Shown here one piece after another: positions 46,993-60,500 of a stretch of DNA of 64,000 nt. The notes under the pieces are model-generated. The model saw nothing but the letters and a program-made list of their open reading frames with translations. It made no database searches and was not told the origin of the DNA. Source of the DNA: Halocafeteria seosinensis (lineage: Eukaryota > Sar > Bigyra > Bicosoecida); the NCBI GenBank assembly GCA_001687465.1, contig LVLI01000069.1, positions 62,001 through 126,000 on the forward strand, written 5' to 3'. Position numbers and translations under genes: made by a program. Numbering within the stretch: the first letter of the stretch is position 1; every line of letters begins with the position of its first letter.

Positions 46993-47744
46993 CTAGGCTT
47001 GATACAACATGCCACCAACTTGCGATTGCTGTACATCAATGACGTCTCCATCTTCCATACCGATACTTTCCGGAGAGTCGTCTTCATTGAGCTGTGCGCC
47101 ATCAAAAACATATTTGAGATGCCCCTTAGTCAGGTTGCGATGCTTTTCAAACTGGCTAAATATAGCGACGAATGGTTTGTCTACTTTTGCAGTCAGTGGG
47201 GTATGCTGACCACCCTGCATATACAGGTTCGATGATAGGTGTTTTGGTTCAGTAACTATATGGGCAATAATTCAACGGGGCACACAAAACATACCTGGTT
47301 GAATATCAACTTGACTTTATCACCCCCTGTGGGGTTATTGTGGCCCATCATCCCCTGGGTATTCCCAGTAGCAGTCGGTGTATCTTGTGGGGCCTTCACA
47401 TTGACTTGGCCCCCGTCTTTCAGTTCATGCACTTTTGGGGTGTCATCTGCCTGAATAACGGTAGTGCTGCCTGGTAAGGTAAAGCGATACTTGTTGGAAA
47501 CCACTTCCGGGTCGAGTCCGTGTCGACTGGCATATGCGTGAAAAATCTTTGAAAAGGGTGTTGTCAGTTTAACACGGACACTGATGGTATTTCCATCCTG
47601 CGTAGAGGGGGGAAGGGCACAGTTTATGAAAAGATTACTCATGGGATCGAGGGCATTTTTCAAACAATTCAAAACACTAAATTAAGGAGCAAACCAACTT
47701 ACATGTCCCTGGATGCTGAGTGTTAACTTATCGTCAGTGCTCAT
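46993..47744 (-). CDS. Di-SUMO precursor protein 2 (two SUMO-like domains in tandem)
   Basis: Three exons, about 192 residues, start ATG 47742-47744. MSTDDKLTLSIQGH is split from GNTISVRVKLTTPFSKIFHA by an intron at the same place as in the paralogue. The first fold ends DDTPKVHELKDGGQVNVKAP. A linker with several Gly and Asn leads, over a second intron, to the second domain: TPLTAKVDKPFVAIFSQFEK, HLKYVFDGAQLNEDDSPES and IGMEDGDVIDVQQ, then SQVGG followed by the tail MLYQA. The C-terminal Gly-Gly plus tail is the form of a SUMO precursor. The first domain does not end in Gly-Gly, so internal cleavage is unlikely. Di-SUMO-like proteins with this layout are known from grasses (DSUL); homology beyond SUMO itself is not claimed. 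Confidence 0.85.
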
Positions 47745-47966
47745 TGTTTATGTTTTTTCTTCACTACTGTTTCTCTTGCTGTTCAGCCTTTGTACAACAC
47801 TACTGCAGAATTAAATGCTGGTATGTCTCTCAATGGGCTCGTGTGAGCTTCACAAGATGGAATTTGAATTACAAAGAGTGCCCGTAAGTGCCTTTCTCAC
47901 TCCCATGCGACCATGGTGATTGACATGAAGTATGTTTGGATGATACAATCTGAATGAGACCTTAGA
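47745..47966. promoter_or_regulatory. Short divergent promoter between di-SUMO 2 and frataxin
   Basis: 222 bases separate the two start codons on opposite strands. No motif recognised. Confidence 0.35.
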
Positions 47967-48686
47967 ATGACGCAGTTGGTGAATGTGACGTTGTGGAGAA
48001 CGCTGCGGCGTCTGGCTGGAGCCTCTGACGCACACGTACGCAAAGCAGAGACTGCCAGGTCTTGCCGGACTCTATGTTCCCTTCACAGTAGGCATCGAGG
48101 ACCAATAAAGTCTCATCGTCCGGAACTGGTATCGCATACAAGTCCTTTGATTCAGATAAGAACAGTGAAAACACGGTCCCAAAAGCGTGCCAAGGACAAA
48201 GCCATGACTGAATCCAAATGGACAATTGATAGAGATCAACTATATAAGCTCTATCAGACGTTAGACTCGGGATTACAACAAATGGTGCGATCCAACAAGA
48301 AATTTGACATAAATCATGACGGAGAAGAAGTAAGTACGACTTGTCGGTGGCCATGTAGCGATCTAATCGTGAGTCCATAATGTTACAGTTTACAATTGAT
48401 ACTGAGATGGGACAAATTAGGTTGTTCCTTTCAGAGAGTCAGGGAGCAGAGGTGCTTGCGCTAACTACTCCGAAGGTAAGAGTAATCAGTCATGGTTTGT
48501 GGAACAATTGTGGTGTCTAAAGACATCTCTCTCCTTGCTGTGCAGCAAGACAACCCTGCAGGGATGCACTTGTATAGATTCGATCCGACATTGGATGAGT
48601 GGGTTGGATATGATGATGGCCACTTCCTTAAAGAAATGCTATCCCGAGAGCTTGTTTTCTACTGCAAAGGTTATCCTACATTTTAA
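47967..48686 (+). CDS. FXN: Mitochondrial frataxin
   Basis: Three exons, about 196 residues. The first 80 residues are rich in Arg, Ser and Thr with few acidic residues, as in a mitochondrial transit peptide. The frataxin fold follows: an acidic helix (DQLYKLYQTLDSGLQQMV), FDINHDGEEFTIDTEMGQIRL across the first intron, and, after the second intron, MHLYRFDPTLDEWVGYDD then HFLKEMLSREL. The Trp and the helix ending in EL match the frataxin/CyaY signature. Frataxin stimulates sulfur transfer during Fe-S cluster assembly in mitochondria. The first strand-helix region is less conserved than in animals, and the protein ends soon after the last helix (FYCKGYPTF). Confidence 0.82.
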
Positions 48687-49740
48687 AGGTTCTGAGGTAC
48701 TCGGTGGTTAGCGCGAGATGGTTTAGGGGACTCGTAATATTGACTGGAGATATCGAGGGAGGGCCAATCAGGAGAGCCTCGTGGTAATTTGAAGAAAGCG
48801 GCCAACGAATCGGCTTCCGGCAACCACTAGGACGCACCTGCGGCCACCGAATCCGAATGCAGAAGCCGAAGATTTGGAATCGCCAAAATCTGCTGCGTTT
48901 CGGAATTAACCGATTCATCCGGACGCATAGGAGCTCCCGCGTCTGCAACTCTAGAGGCTCACCCCTCACACGGCGTAGCATGGCCTGTAGCATACACGTC
49001 TTGCGGTATATATACCAACACGGGATAAAGTTGTACACACTTGTTGGTGGAATGCTGAACCAAGAGGAAACGTCCTAATTTACAAGTTATTAAAGCCATG
49101 GTTTCGAGCACTAGTGTGTTTCCACGACCCAATGTCATTTGCAACTTACTTCCCCACTTAAACCACCCTCCCACTCTCGGTCCTAGAGTTCGGAATTCCA
49201 TTCAATTCCTGCTTCCGGTTGTTGAAGGGAATTGTTTTCCGCACCTCCGGGTGAAGGAGAGCGCGGTAATAGAAGAAGAATTGAGATTCTTGTTACTGTG
49301 TACAGAGCGCCATAGATTTTGAAAGGACCCGAAACCAGGGTTAATAGGAAGACAGAGAAGGAAAGGATCTTTTTTCGGTGGTAAATTATTTTGTTAGAGT
49401 AAGTTAGCCGGTCCGGAATGTATCCTGGAGTTGCATGCTTTTTGTAGTTTACTTCAAGGGGGGTCCGAAGGGGAGCCAGTTTCCCTTGGTGTTCAGGGCG
49501 GCTTCAACTTGTGCCAATGCTCCGTTTACTGACCTATTATGGCTCTTTTTCCGAGTTTAAGTGATAGGATCTGTGAGTGTCAAGAGTGTAGTTGATGACG
49601 GCACTGGAATTGTGTTCATCCATGGTCTTGCAGCAACGTAAGAAGGGAAAGAAACTGCAAGATAAAGCGTTTAGCACAAAGCATTTGTTTGACCTCATTG
49701 CGCATATTTTGCGCCTGATATCTATATCACGGAAAGCACG
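48687..49740. other. Intergenic region with no recognised gene
   Basis: About 1.05 kb between frataxin and DCP2, one of the longest gene-free stretches. Overlapping short frames around 48676-49322 have no family resemblance or splice partners. No tRNA-like or snRNA-like element was recognised. Confidence 0.35.
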
Positions 49741-50931
49741 ATGGAATCAGATACGGCTCCACCCAAAGACCTGGATGAGGCGCTTGCTGATGTCAGCATG
49801 CGTTTCGTGTTGAATTTGCCCAAGGACCATCCTCCCTCTGTGGAGAGATTATTCATACACTTGCAGCAGGCATATTGGTTTTACGAAGACTTTCTGGCGG
49901 ACAAGTTTGAGCATTTACCGCATTTATCGGAGAGACGGTTCACGTTGCAACTTTTTGAACGGAATCCCGTGTTGAAGCATTACAAGGAGCATCACGGAGA
50001 ATATATGAAACGATACCGCGAGTATTTACATTCGATACCGGCGTATGGCGCAGTAATTTTAAATAAAGATCTTACGAAAGTCCTGTTAGTGAGGAGCTAT
50101 AAGGGAGAGTCGTATAACTTTCCGCGGGGTAAGATCAATGAAGCGGAATCAGAAGTTCAATGCGCAAAGCGGGAGGTATACGAGGAAGTAGGATACGACA
50201 TTGGTTCACTTATAAGGGACAACCGGTACATATCATACATGAGCCAGGTAAAATTCGTAAAGCTATTTATAGTTTCTGGAGTGCCGGAGAATGCACATTT
50301 CGAAACTCAAACCAGGAAAGAGGTTGGGGAGATTAGGTGGTTCCCGCTCAACGAAGTGTTGAACGCCAAAGGCAAATCTTCAAATGGTAAGAATCTAGGG
50401 CCAGTGAAGCCGGCTCTAGGAATGTTGAAGAAGTGGCTGAAGAAAAATCACCCGGGAAAGATTCCTCCAACTATAGGCACTTCGAAGAACAACGACAAGA
50501 AATCCTCCCCGCCAGAGAAGTCGGGCAAGAGTGACCCCACGGCAACCGGCGATCGTAACGAAGTAACATTCGGATCAAGTGGGGTTGGATGGTCTGTGAA
50601 TGAAATGTTTGCTGCAAATGCGGCCCTTTTGGGGAGGAACTTCGATTATGATGGTAATCCTCATTCATTTGCTGACAAGCAGCCCGAGAACTCAAACAGC
50701 TCCGAAGAGGCAAGTGATCCAAAGTCTGATGTTCCTGATACCGAGGATGAGCGAAGCGTCCAGCAGAAAAGCGAAACTGATACGGATAGCGAAAACCTGG
50801 ACAACTTCGAATTCGATCATTCGAGCGTGCTTGAATTGTTGCGAAGCAACATTGCGCAATCTCAGACAAGCGCTAGAGAGCGCGCAGCAAAAGCCAAGTC
50901 TGATATTCGCCGCCTGCTTACTCAGCAGTAG
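49741..50931 (+). CDS. DCP2: mRNA-decapping enzyme DCP2
   Basis: Intronless, 396 residues, which is unusual here. The regulatory Box A region (ALADVSMRFVLNLPKD, then RLFIHLQQAYWFYEDFLADK) precedes the Nudix domain: IPAYGAVILNKDLTKVLLVR, NFPRGKINEAESEVQCAKRE and VYEEVGYDIGS give the complete Nudix box G-x5-E-x7-RE-x-EE-x-G, and Box B (EIRWFPLNEVL) follows. DCP2 removes the m7G cap from mRNA with DCP1 and starts 5'-to-3' decay. The C-terminal third is Ser/Asp-rich and disordered, like the regulatory tails of other DCP2 proteins. Confidence 0.96.
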   Translation: MESDTAPPKDLDEALADVSMRFVLNLPKDHPPSVERLFIHLQQAYWFYEDFLADKFEHLPHLSERRFTLQLFERNPVLKHYKEHHGEYMKRYREYLHSIPAYGAVILNKDLTKVLLVRSYKGESYNFPRGKINEAESEVQCAKREVYEEVGYDIGSLIRDNRYISYMSQVKFVKLFIVSGVPENAHFETQTRKEVGEIRWFPLNEVLNAKGKSSNGKNLGPVKPALGMLKKWLKKNHPGKIPPTIGTSKNNDKKSSPPEKSGKSDPTATGDRNEVTFGSSGVGWSVNEMFAANAALLGRNFDYDGNPHSFADKQPENSNSSEEASDPKSDVPDTEDERSVQQKSETDTDSENLDNFEFDHSSVLELLRSNIAQSQTSARERAAKAKSDIRRLLTQQ

Positions 50932-51143
50932 ACAGCAAAGGATATGTTCTTTCTTTTTGTATCCTCTGTTTATTTTATTTTTTCTGAATTGTATCCCCGT
51001 CATTCAATGTGAGCCTCGCACAATTATATTTTCCCTGCGAGGACAAAGCTTTTGATCCTGTATGGCCCGGTGAGGCCATGCCTAACACGGTGCTTATTAG
51101 CACCTCAATCAGGCTTGTAAGCTGTTTCTCAGCAATTATTGCT

Positions 51144-51985
51144 CTACGTTACTTGCGCACATAGTACCGTCAAGTAGTACTCGCTTTCAGTCGCCCCCCT
51201 AACTGAGAGAAACGCTGTTGTAGCGTAACCTTTTGAGTATTGGCCTTTGGCGTTTACATTTGTGCAGGTTTCGGCCCCATTGAAATTCGCCATCCATTCC
51301 TGTTGATCAGAGTACAGCACCACTTTCTCCGGCTCTAGTTTCCCACCCAGAAGACTGGAAGATCCAGTTGCGCTGATGAACTCACTCGTCGTTAGCGTCG
51401 GCAACGTATTCGAAAACGATATGTACAGATTTGGGTCTCCTGCTCAGTCAACGTCATGACGCACGAGATCAGTCAGACAGGGGTGTACCTTTGTCACTGA
51501 GTACGTAACCACTTACCAGAGACTGGCCTAACCTTGACTTCGAACCAGATGTGCGCTCTGTGGAGAGGGGGTGTGCATATACAAACTGAATAGAAGCTGT
51601 ATTCGCCAACTCCCACGTGCCCACGTACGGTGCTACCGTGTTCCAGGGCTGTGATGCTAGCGTGTACTGCACTGTCTTCGCCGAAGGATCCGTAATCCAA
51701 TGACAGAGCATCCTTTGATGTTCCCGTGTTGCATCTGAAATCTCCTTTGTTTTGCGTCCAGAAGGAATGGGGACGTCTTAGGTAGTGAGACTCTTCGTGT
51801 AGGTTGCTGCTAGGATTATTTGCCAGTGACTTGGCTCTCCCTGGTACTGGTATTGGTTCCTCGGTTCCATCGTGCGCCTCGTCTCCCTGATGAAGGCTGT
51901 AGTATACTGCAAGTAATCCCAGCGTGAATGTAATTCCAAAGAAAACTTTGGCGGTGTTGCATGAATTCTTTGCTTTAGGTTTCAT
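51144..51985 (-). CDS. Signal-anchored lumenal/secreted protein, PPC-like fold
   Basis: Two exons, about 257 residues, start ATG 51983-51985. A short Lys-rich head and one hydrophobic helix (VFFGITFTLGLLAVYYSL) form a type II signal anchor. The lumenal part contains beta-strand-like segments: GEYSFYSVCICTPPL, RAHIWFEVKVRPVSG joined across the intron to DPNLYISFSNTLPTL, then KVVLYSDQQEW and ESEYYLTVLCAQVT. The SGDPNLYIS pattern recalls bacterial pre-peptidase C-terminal (PPC) jelly-roll domains; this is an impression, not a firm assignment. Divergent from the ankyrin DHHC gene. Function unknown. Confidence 0.6.
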
Positions 51986-52220
51986 TGGCGGACGCCAATG
52001 CGATGCTGTCCCTGGAATTAGATCTAATTTATGTCGATTTCTTAGTTTGTGGCCGGAATTCCATCGTCTATTCTCACGAACGGTTTAGACCACTTTTTGC
52101 ACCAGTGAAACTACATTCACTCCTAGACTTAGCGAATTAGAGGAAGACAACGATAAATCCGCAATACCACGTCTGGACCTCATCTAATACGGGCCACAAT
52201 CGCCGTGAATTTGCCTCAAC

Positions 52221-55200
52221 ATGAGTGAACGATTTGTTTGTCCGGTTGCCACCTACATTCCCCGGTGGGAAGATCGCGCTTTATCCCTCTATATCGAGTT
52301 GTTGCGCCAGTATAGAAGGCCACCCAGAATGTCGGCGGCTAGCTCACCCAATGCGGCAGGCCCTCCTTCTGTGGGAGGGCCTCCATCTGAAGGGAATAAG
52401 GAGGAAGAGATACCGGACCTCTCTGAGAGTGACATCCAGGAGATGATGATATTTTATGCTCGTCGTAATCAGTATGAGACGATATCTACCTTATGCGCAC
52501 ATTATAGTGTCGACCATCTAGTGAAGGCCAGGGAGAGTGACACCCAAATGTCGACATTGCACTGGTTCTCGCTGGCTGGGAACGTGGTGGCATGTGAGGA
52601 GATCATGAAGATACCAGGGGGGTTAGAGCTTGTAAGTACCTATATTGTGCTGTTTCTGTCGTTTATTGCGATTTGATAGCCTTTTCCAAGGAGCCACCGA
52701 CGTACCGAAGTTGTTATACTGGTTGAATGAGTGTTGGCTGCAGATTAGGGCGCAAGATATACATGGACGAACTCCATTGCATCTATCAGCTATCCGAGGG
52801 CATATCGAATCAGTACAGTTATTTCTGGCATATGGTGCTGATTTGGAAGAGAAAGACTCTGCGAATGCGACGGCCCTTTTGTTGGCGACCCAAAACAATC
52901 ACTGCCTCTTAGTACTGTATCTTCTAGATATTGGAGCTGACAGAAACGCCTGTGACTCAAACGGCTGCAGCATTGCTCATTGGGCGGCGTTCAAAGGTAC
53001 GCTTGTCGCCAGTTGACTTGGTAGTCTACGACGGTAAAAATTCTTGCTTTCTTCTATGTTATCGTGTCATTATTGGGCAGGGTCCTCGGAGATTCTTAGT
53101 TTGCTGCAGAAGAGAGGAATGGATCTAGATCTTTACGACGATTGCGGGTATACTCCACTTCATCGAGGTATTTTAGGAATGCAGCCCGCGGTAGTCAAGT
53201 ACTTGCTGTTTAAAGCGGACGTCTCTGGTTACACACCAACGCGACCCCCGACGGGTGCCGTTGAAGGGGATGAAAGGCCACTTAGTCCAAGGGAGCTGAT
53301 TGCACAATTACGGCACAGTGGACGTGATGCGAATACGTGGGTCAAGCTCCAGCCAATTTCTTCCTTTATCGATCATTGGCTCCAAACCGAAGGCAATCAA
53401 GGACCAGCGACCTTTGTCACTACCCTCAAGAAGAAATCCAAGGATTTTTTCATGATATACGGTGTGCATGCAATTTGGTTTTCAGCTGTAATTGTTACAG
53501 CAGTAACTTGGTGGAATGTGTTGCTTCCAGTGGGGGAGCTTCGCACAATAGATAGTATTGGTATTCTGTTTTATTTTGCAACATTGGCACTCTTATTCTA
53601 CATTCAGTTTCGGGCAAAGAACGCTTTGGTTGATCCGTACTCTATCCGCTATAAGAATGGACCGGTACTAGAGAGTGTTGCATGGAGAGAACTACCCGAT
53701 GCTCAAGCTCTTGCATCACAGTATGAAATGACGTCAACGGCGCAGACTCTAGAGTCTACAAGGTTTCCTTTTGATGAAGCAGGGGAGAACTTCAAAGCAG
53801 CCACAAACGACGAAGAACAGCCATTGCTGGAGAGTGAGCACCAAGAACATGGTGCATTCGGTGCGTTATTCGTGAGTAACCCTCGTCCACCGGAACTAGA
53901 GCATATTCGACCAGAAAGTTCGGACGAAAAACTTGAAAAATTTCAGCATCTGGTGAACCAGTGTTGTGTAGAGCCAAAAGTGAAAGGCGCTGCTGCCTCG
54001 GCTGCATCCCAGCTGCTCAGCGTCTCAAGGATATTGAGTCATGGACATGTAGGAGGGGTGCTCCAGTCTTCCATCCAAAGTCAACTTTCTGGTTTTGATA
54101 AATCTGTGCATTTGGAACTTATCCCGGAGAGAAAAGTTCTACAGGACGACACAGCGCTATCCGACGCAGCAACCTCACTTTTGAAACGCCCACTCTCCCA
54201 TGTGGAGCGGTTAGTGTTGGATACTCTACCGCTCAGATCGACAAATCTTCGAGATCCCGCTATTTGCTTTACATCGGAAGTACCGAAGATACTACGCAGC
54301 AAGCACGACTCAATGACAGATTGTCGCTATAGCGTATTTGACCATTTTTGGTAAGTAGGCATGATACTATTCCCATCGATCAATTTAGACTATAATGCAT
54401 GTTTGCAGCGGTTGGCTTGGATGTGTTATCTGTGAGTCGAATCATCCCGCGTTCGTTGTATTTATGCTGCTGCACGTCGTCGTGAACACTTGCTGGCTAT
54501 GGCTGACATTTGGACGTATGTACCTCAAAATATTTGTACTTATGATCTGATGAGATATGGAACAGTTTGTTACTCATTCTTCTTTCATCCTCCCATACTT
54601 CACAGAAATAGCGTCGTTCTGGACCGCCAACGAGACGTTCTCTGGCTTCTTTGCTGATACCTTCTGGTACCGGGGTGGCCCGCTTCTCTTCTATGGGTTG
54701 CTGACTCATTTACTTTCGGTGGTAATGATCGCCGCGCTATGTCACTTCCACATTTCTTCATGTGCCCTGGAGGGTGGCACAACGAATGAGGTGGGTTTGA
54801 ATCCCGCTATTAGGTGTTTGCTGCGTCATTATTCTAGATCGTTGACTGCATTGTGATGCAGATGATGAATCGTGAAAGATATGAGTACTTGAATCTTGAT
54901 GTTATCCGCTATCGTCCGGGTTCAGAAAATGCAAGCAGTCCGATACCGTTAGAAAAACTGGCATTTTCACCCGAACACCCAATGGAGAGAATTCAGAAGG
55001 AATTGAAGAGCGGGGCAAAACTTACGCAAGAGCAGCAAAACCCCTTCTCTAAGCCCAGTCGTTGGCGTAATATGAAGACTTTTTTTCGTTTAGAGGAGCC
55101 TATTCGCATATCAATTGTTGCGGCGATGCTGCGACGTATGCGAGTACGCCTACTACGGGACATGTGGTCCACAGCCTGCAAAGAGTTAGGAATAGATGAT

Positions 55201-55353
55201 GCGGACGGGGAACAGCCGTACAATCCTCCCAAACAAGTCCAGGAAATAATGGCCGCGTTTGCTGCAGGAAGGGGTTCAAGCGCTCCTGTTTCACCCCAGC
55301 CAGAGGCAAATTCCGAAAATCCCGAAGATGGTTATCCTGCTATCCCCGTATAG
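52221..55353 (+). CDS. Ankyrin-repeat DHHC-type palmitoyltransferase (HIP14/Akr1-like) with degenerate core
   Basis: About seven exons, roughly 900 residues. Ankyrin repeats come first (HGRTPLHLSAIRGHIESVQL; GYTPLHRGILGMQPAVVKYL), then membrane helices (VHAIWFSAVIVTAVTWWNVL; ILFYFATLALLFYIQF). After a long linker comes the Cys-rich core, split by an intron at 54352-54407: RSKHDSMTDCRYSVFDHFCG. In active enzymes this reads RSKHC-x2-C-x2-C...FDHHC; here three zinc-ligand Cys are Asp, Thr and Arg (one Cys is shifted by one), and DHHC is DHFC with the acyl-accepting Cys kept. TTNE and the NPF segment (QQNPFSKPSRW), both family hallmarks, remain. Yeast Akr1 works with DHYC, so activity is possible, but zinc binding looks impaired. 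ATG 52329 is an alternative start. Confidence 0.82.
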
Positions 55354-55548
55354 ATACACCTGAGCTCTTTAGTCGTCGATTCCGAAGGCTTGTCGGGAGA
55401 GGGCATGGTCTGCAGAGCGTTGGACTGCGGTGGAGCTTCATTTGCATGCCTCTTGTACAGTGACGGTTATTCACCCCAGTCTCTACTAACAAAAGAGTGG
55501 ATATCTAATCTAACTGTCCACAACTTGGATGCATTGAGAAGCTTCCCG

Positions 55549-56194
55549 CTACGGCGACTGGGTACCTCGTCTTCTGCTCTCACACATTCCTTCTGCAAGC
55601 AAACCAATGGTGGTGGTTACGCTCAGCTTGCAAGTCTCCGACTCATCATACTCGTCAATACACAAACACATACGTTCCATGGGTAATGGGTCCAGAATGT
55701 GTGGGTTCAGACCACAATCAGCGGGGTTCCCCAACGGCGGATTTCCATACTTGGCATAGAAGCAAAACGATAGCGACGGATCTGTTTTGTTCGCTAATTG
55801 AATAGAGTACCAACCATCATCCACAAACGTTGCACCTCTGAAAACAAAGGATGTGTTTTAGATAGGGACTTTGCATTTACGTGTGGACGTAAAGAAGCGC
55901 CTTACAGTCACTTACTCTCCTTTCCAGGTCAGACATGTTGAGAACTCATTCTGATAATTCACACAGTACCGCACATCTCCTTTGGGATCCCGTAAGTCAT
56001 AAGAGAAGCATTCACCTGTAAGGTTGTATCTCCATTGTTTTCTGTCGAAGTGAGAAAAGCGAAAATTCTCGTAACATGTACCATTCAAAGCAATTTGGAA
56101 TTGTTTTGAAAGACTTACGCAAGATTTTTTGGTAGGTGTGCCACGAAGTGTTTAAGACAATGATGAATACAATGAAACCCAGAAACCGATTCAT
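55549..56194 (-). CDS. Small signal-peptide protein of unknown function
   Basis: Three or four exons, about 150 residues, start ATG 56192-56194. MNRFLGFIVFIIVLNTSWHT is a signal peptide or anchor. The next exon joins in frame (WRYNLTGECFSYDLRDPKG, CVNYQNEFSTCLTWKGE), and the following one reads FVDDGWYSIQLANKTDPSLS then FCFYAKYGNPPLGNPADCG. Cys residues recur at intervals suggesting disulfides, and N-glycosylation sequons (NLT, NKT) are present. The 3' end is uncertain: a GTATGT donor after PLPME may remove about 80 bases without changing the last residues. No family recognised. Convergent with the DHHC gene. Confidence 0.5.
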
Positions 56195-56458
56195 GATTGG
56201 TTTGTAAAACTGCAGAAGTTCTTATCTAAAAACCGAAAATGCACCATTGGCATCAAATACGACTGAAATCGCCCTCTTTAAGCCTTTGGAGCTTCCAAAA
56301 CTTGTTACTATTGAAGCAATCTTTTCTTTCACATCTGATTGGAATCTTTGATTGAGCGTCTTCTGCGTTCCACAGCGTTAGAAACGAGTGCATTGCTTGC
56401 TGGTTGGGTATTATTAGGTACTTTTGGGAGCCTTGATTGACAGTTTGAAGAGGTGAAA

Positions 56459-58841
<2,383 letters not shown>

Positions 58842-58874
58842 CACGCAACAATCGGACCGCACCCCCGAGAATTT

Positions 58875-60266
58875 TCATGAAAGTTCACTGCGGCCGACTA
58901 TATCTTGTGGGAGATCGCACTGCCGCTTGCTGCATAACTCAAACATCCTTCGAGGACGATTGCTTCGGAGATCAAGTACTTCGTTGGATATGTGTTGGCG
59001 GTGCTGAACGAGATGAGGAAACAATCGCATTCCGATAACTTTTTCAACATCAGTAATTTCAACAACAAATTGCGACAGTGCAGTCCTCGCGTTGATGGGC
59101 TGATTCGGGATAACAAATGCGGCGACAGCCATTTCCGAAGTGCCTTGCTTTTCGGCGAGGATAACCTTGAAGAAATGAGTAGGCACGGCCACCAAGTTGG
59201 GCGATTGGCCCACATATCCGTGGCGTAACTCCCACTTAGGGACAAGTATCTCCTGATTGGTTTGTGCGTCACTTTCTGTGTTCGGGTGCCGGTGGGTGGG
59301 CTTGAAGTACTCTTGCTGCAGTAGTTGCTGGTTCCGACTTCCTCTCCTCTTATCGTCGCTACTGGTCTCAGAATAGTACGGCGTTGGAAGATAAAGGGGG
59401 CCGGTAAATACGTGTATTTCATCAAAATCCTGCACGATGCGTAACGGCATTCCATCAGCAATCTGTGCCTGGTATTAGAATACACATACCTGTTTCAAGC
59501 CCCTGACGAACATCTCAAGTCTCTTCCAGTAATTGCGGTTGAATCCTGCGAGTGCAGCAGCACATTTGGTTGACACACAGTTTCTTCGTGTCTTTTGCGT
59601 TGCACTCACCTGCTCCAATCTGGGGACTCATGTTGCTCAGAACGAACGTCGCGTCCATGGATTGCTGGTTTTCGGTATGGTTGGCTGCCGCGGCTTGGTG
59701 TCCTCGATCGTACCCTGAGCCTCTGCGTAATCCTAGCAACCAAGCACGTTGATTCCCACTTCCAACTCTGGCAGATATGAAAGCACTCACCGAAAGTCTT
59801 CCAGGCGATTTCGGAAGTCTGGTTCAAATGAGGTATCTTCATAAAACTTCGAGTTACTTCTCGAGGCCGTCGACGCGCCGCTAGATTCATTATAGGACGA
59901 CTGGGGCGAGGAACCTTCCAGAAAATGCCAGAGTTTCTTGAGAAAAGTGTCCGTGCTGCGAATGGAGCTCGAGGAATCGAACTCGAGATTCCCTCCAAAG
60001 TGCTCGTACACCCAACGGGGATTCCGGCGGCTCGTATCAAATGACACCACGATACGTCCATGTTTTCGCAGTCCGTCGATATTGGGACACCCATACTTCA
60101 TTGATCTAAGCGCATCGATCTGTTGGGGAGGCATCTTGAGCTCTTCCATTAGCCATTGTTCAGGAAACATCCGCTGGTTCGAAATACCCCATCCTAACCA
60201 TAGTCCTCCGGTGGCCGCCGCCGCACTTGCTGCTAGACACGTCTGGAACTGTGTTCCCTTACCCAT
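58875..60266 (-). CDS. Endonuclease G (DNA/RNA non-specific nuclease)
   Basis: Four exons, about 415 residues. A short N-terminal membrane/targeting segment (CLAASAAAATGGLWLGWGIS) fits inner-membrane anchoring in mitochondria. The nuclease domain has MKYGCPNIDGLRKHGRIVVS, SRRNPRWVYEHFG, then across introns SGYDRGHQAAAANHTENQQS with the DRGH catalytic His, FVLSNMSPQIGAG, and GFNRNYWKRLEMFVRGLK. The last exon contains IHVFTGPLYLPTPYY and VAVPTHFFKVILAEK. The EndoG family uses one Mg ion to cut DNA and RNA and acts in mitochondrial DNA turnover and cell death. About 50 Ser-rich residues are inserted before the DRGH exon and 40 after the TGPLYLP strand. Confidence 0.9.
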
Positions 60267-60500
60267 TGCAATGATATTTCATTGAGTACGAGCTGGATAT
60301 TCTAAGTCGGCATTCGTAATGTTAATTGTATTTGGGACTACCGCTGGTCAACACTATTGAATACCCCTTGACTGTTTGACTACTGGTCACCGAGTGGACG
60401 GTACTGCGCCACGGTAGTCTATTTGTATTGGACAACTAGCGAAACATTGAATAAAACAAGTACGACGCAATAAATTGCGAATAAAAAACAAAGTGTCGTC

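Noticed and set aside
48676-49322. Several short frames between frataxin and DCP2
   Set aside because: No conserved motif or credible gene structure.
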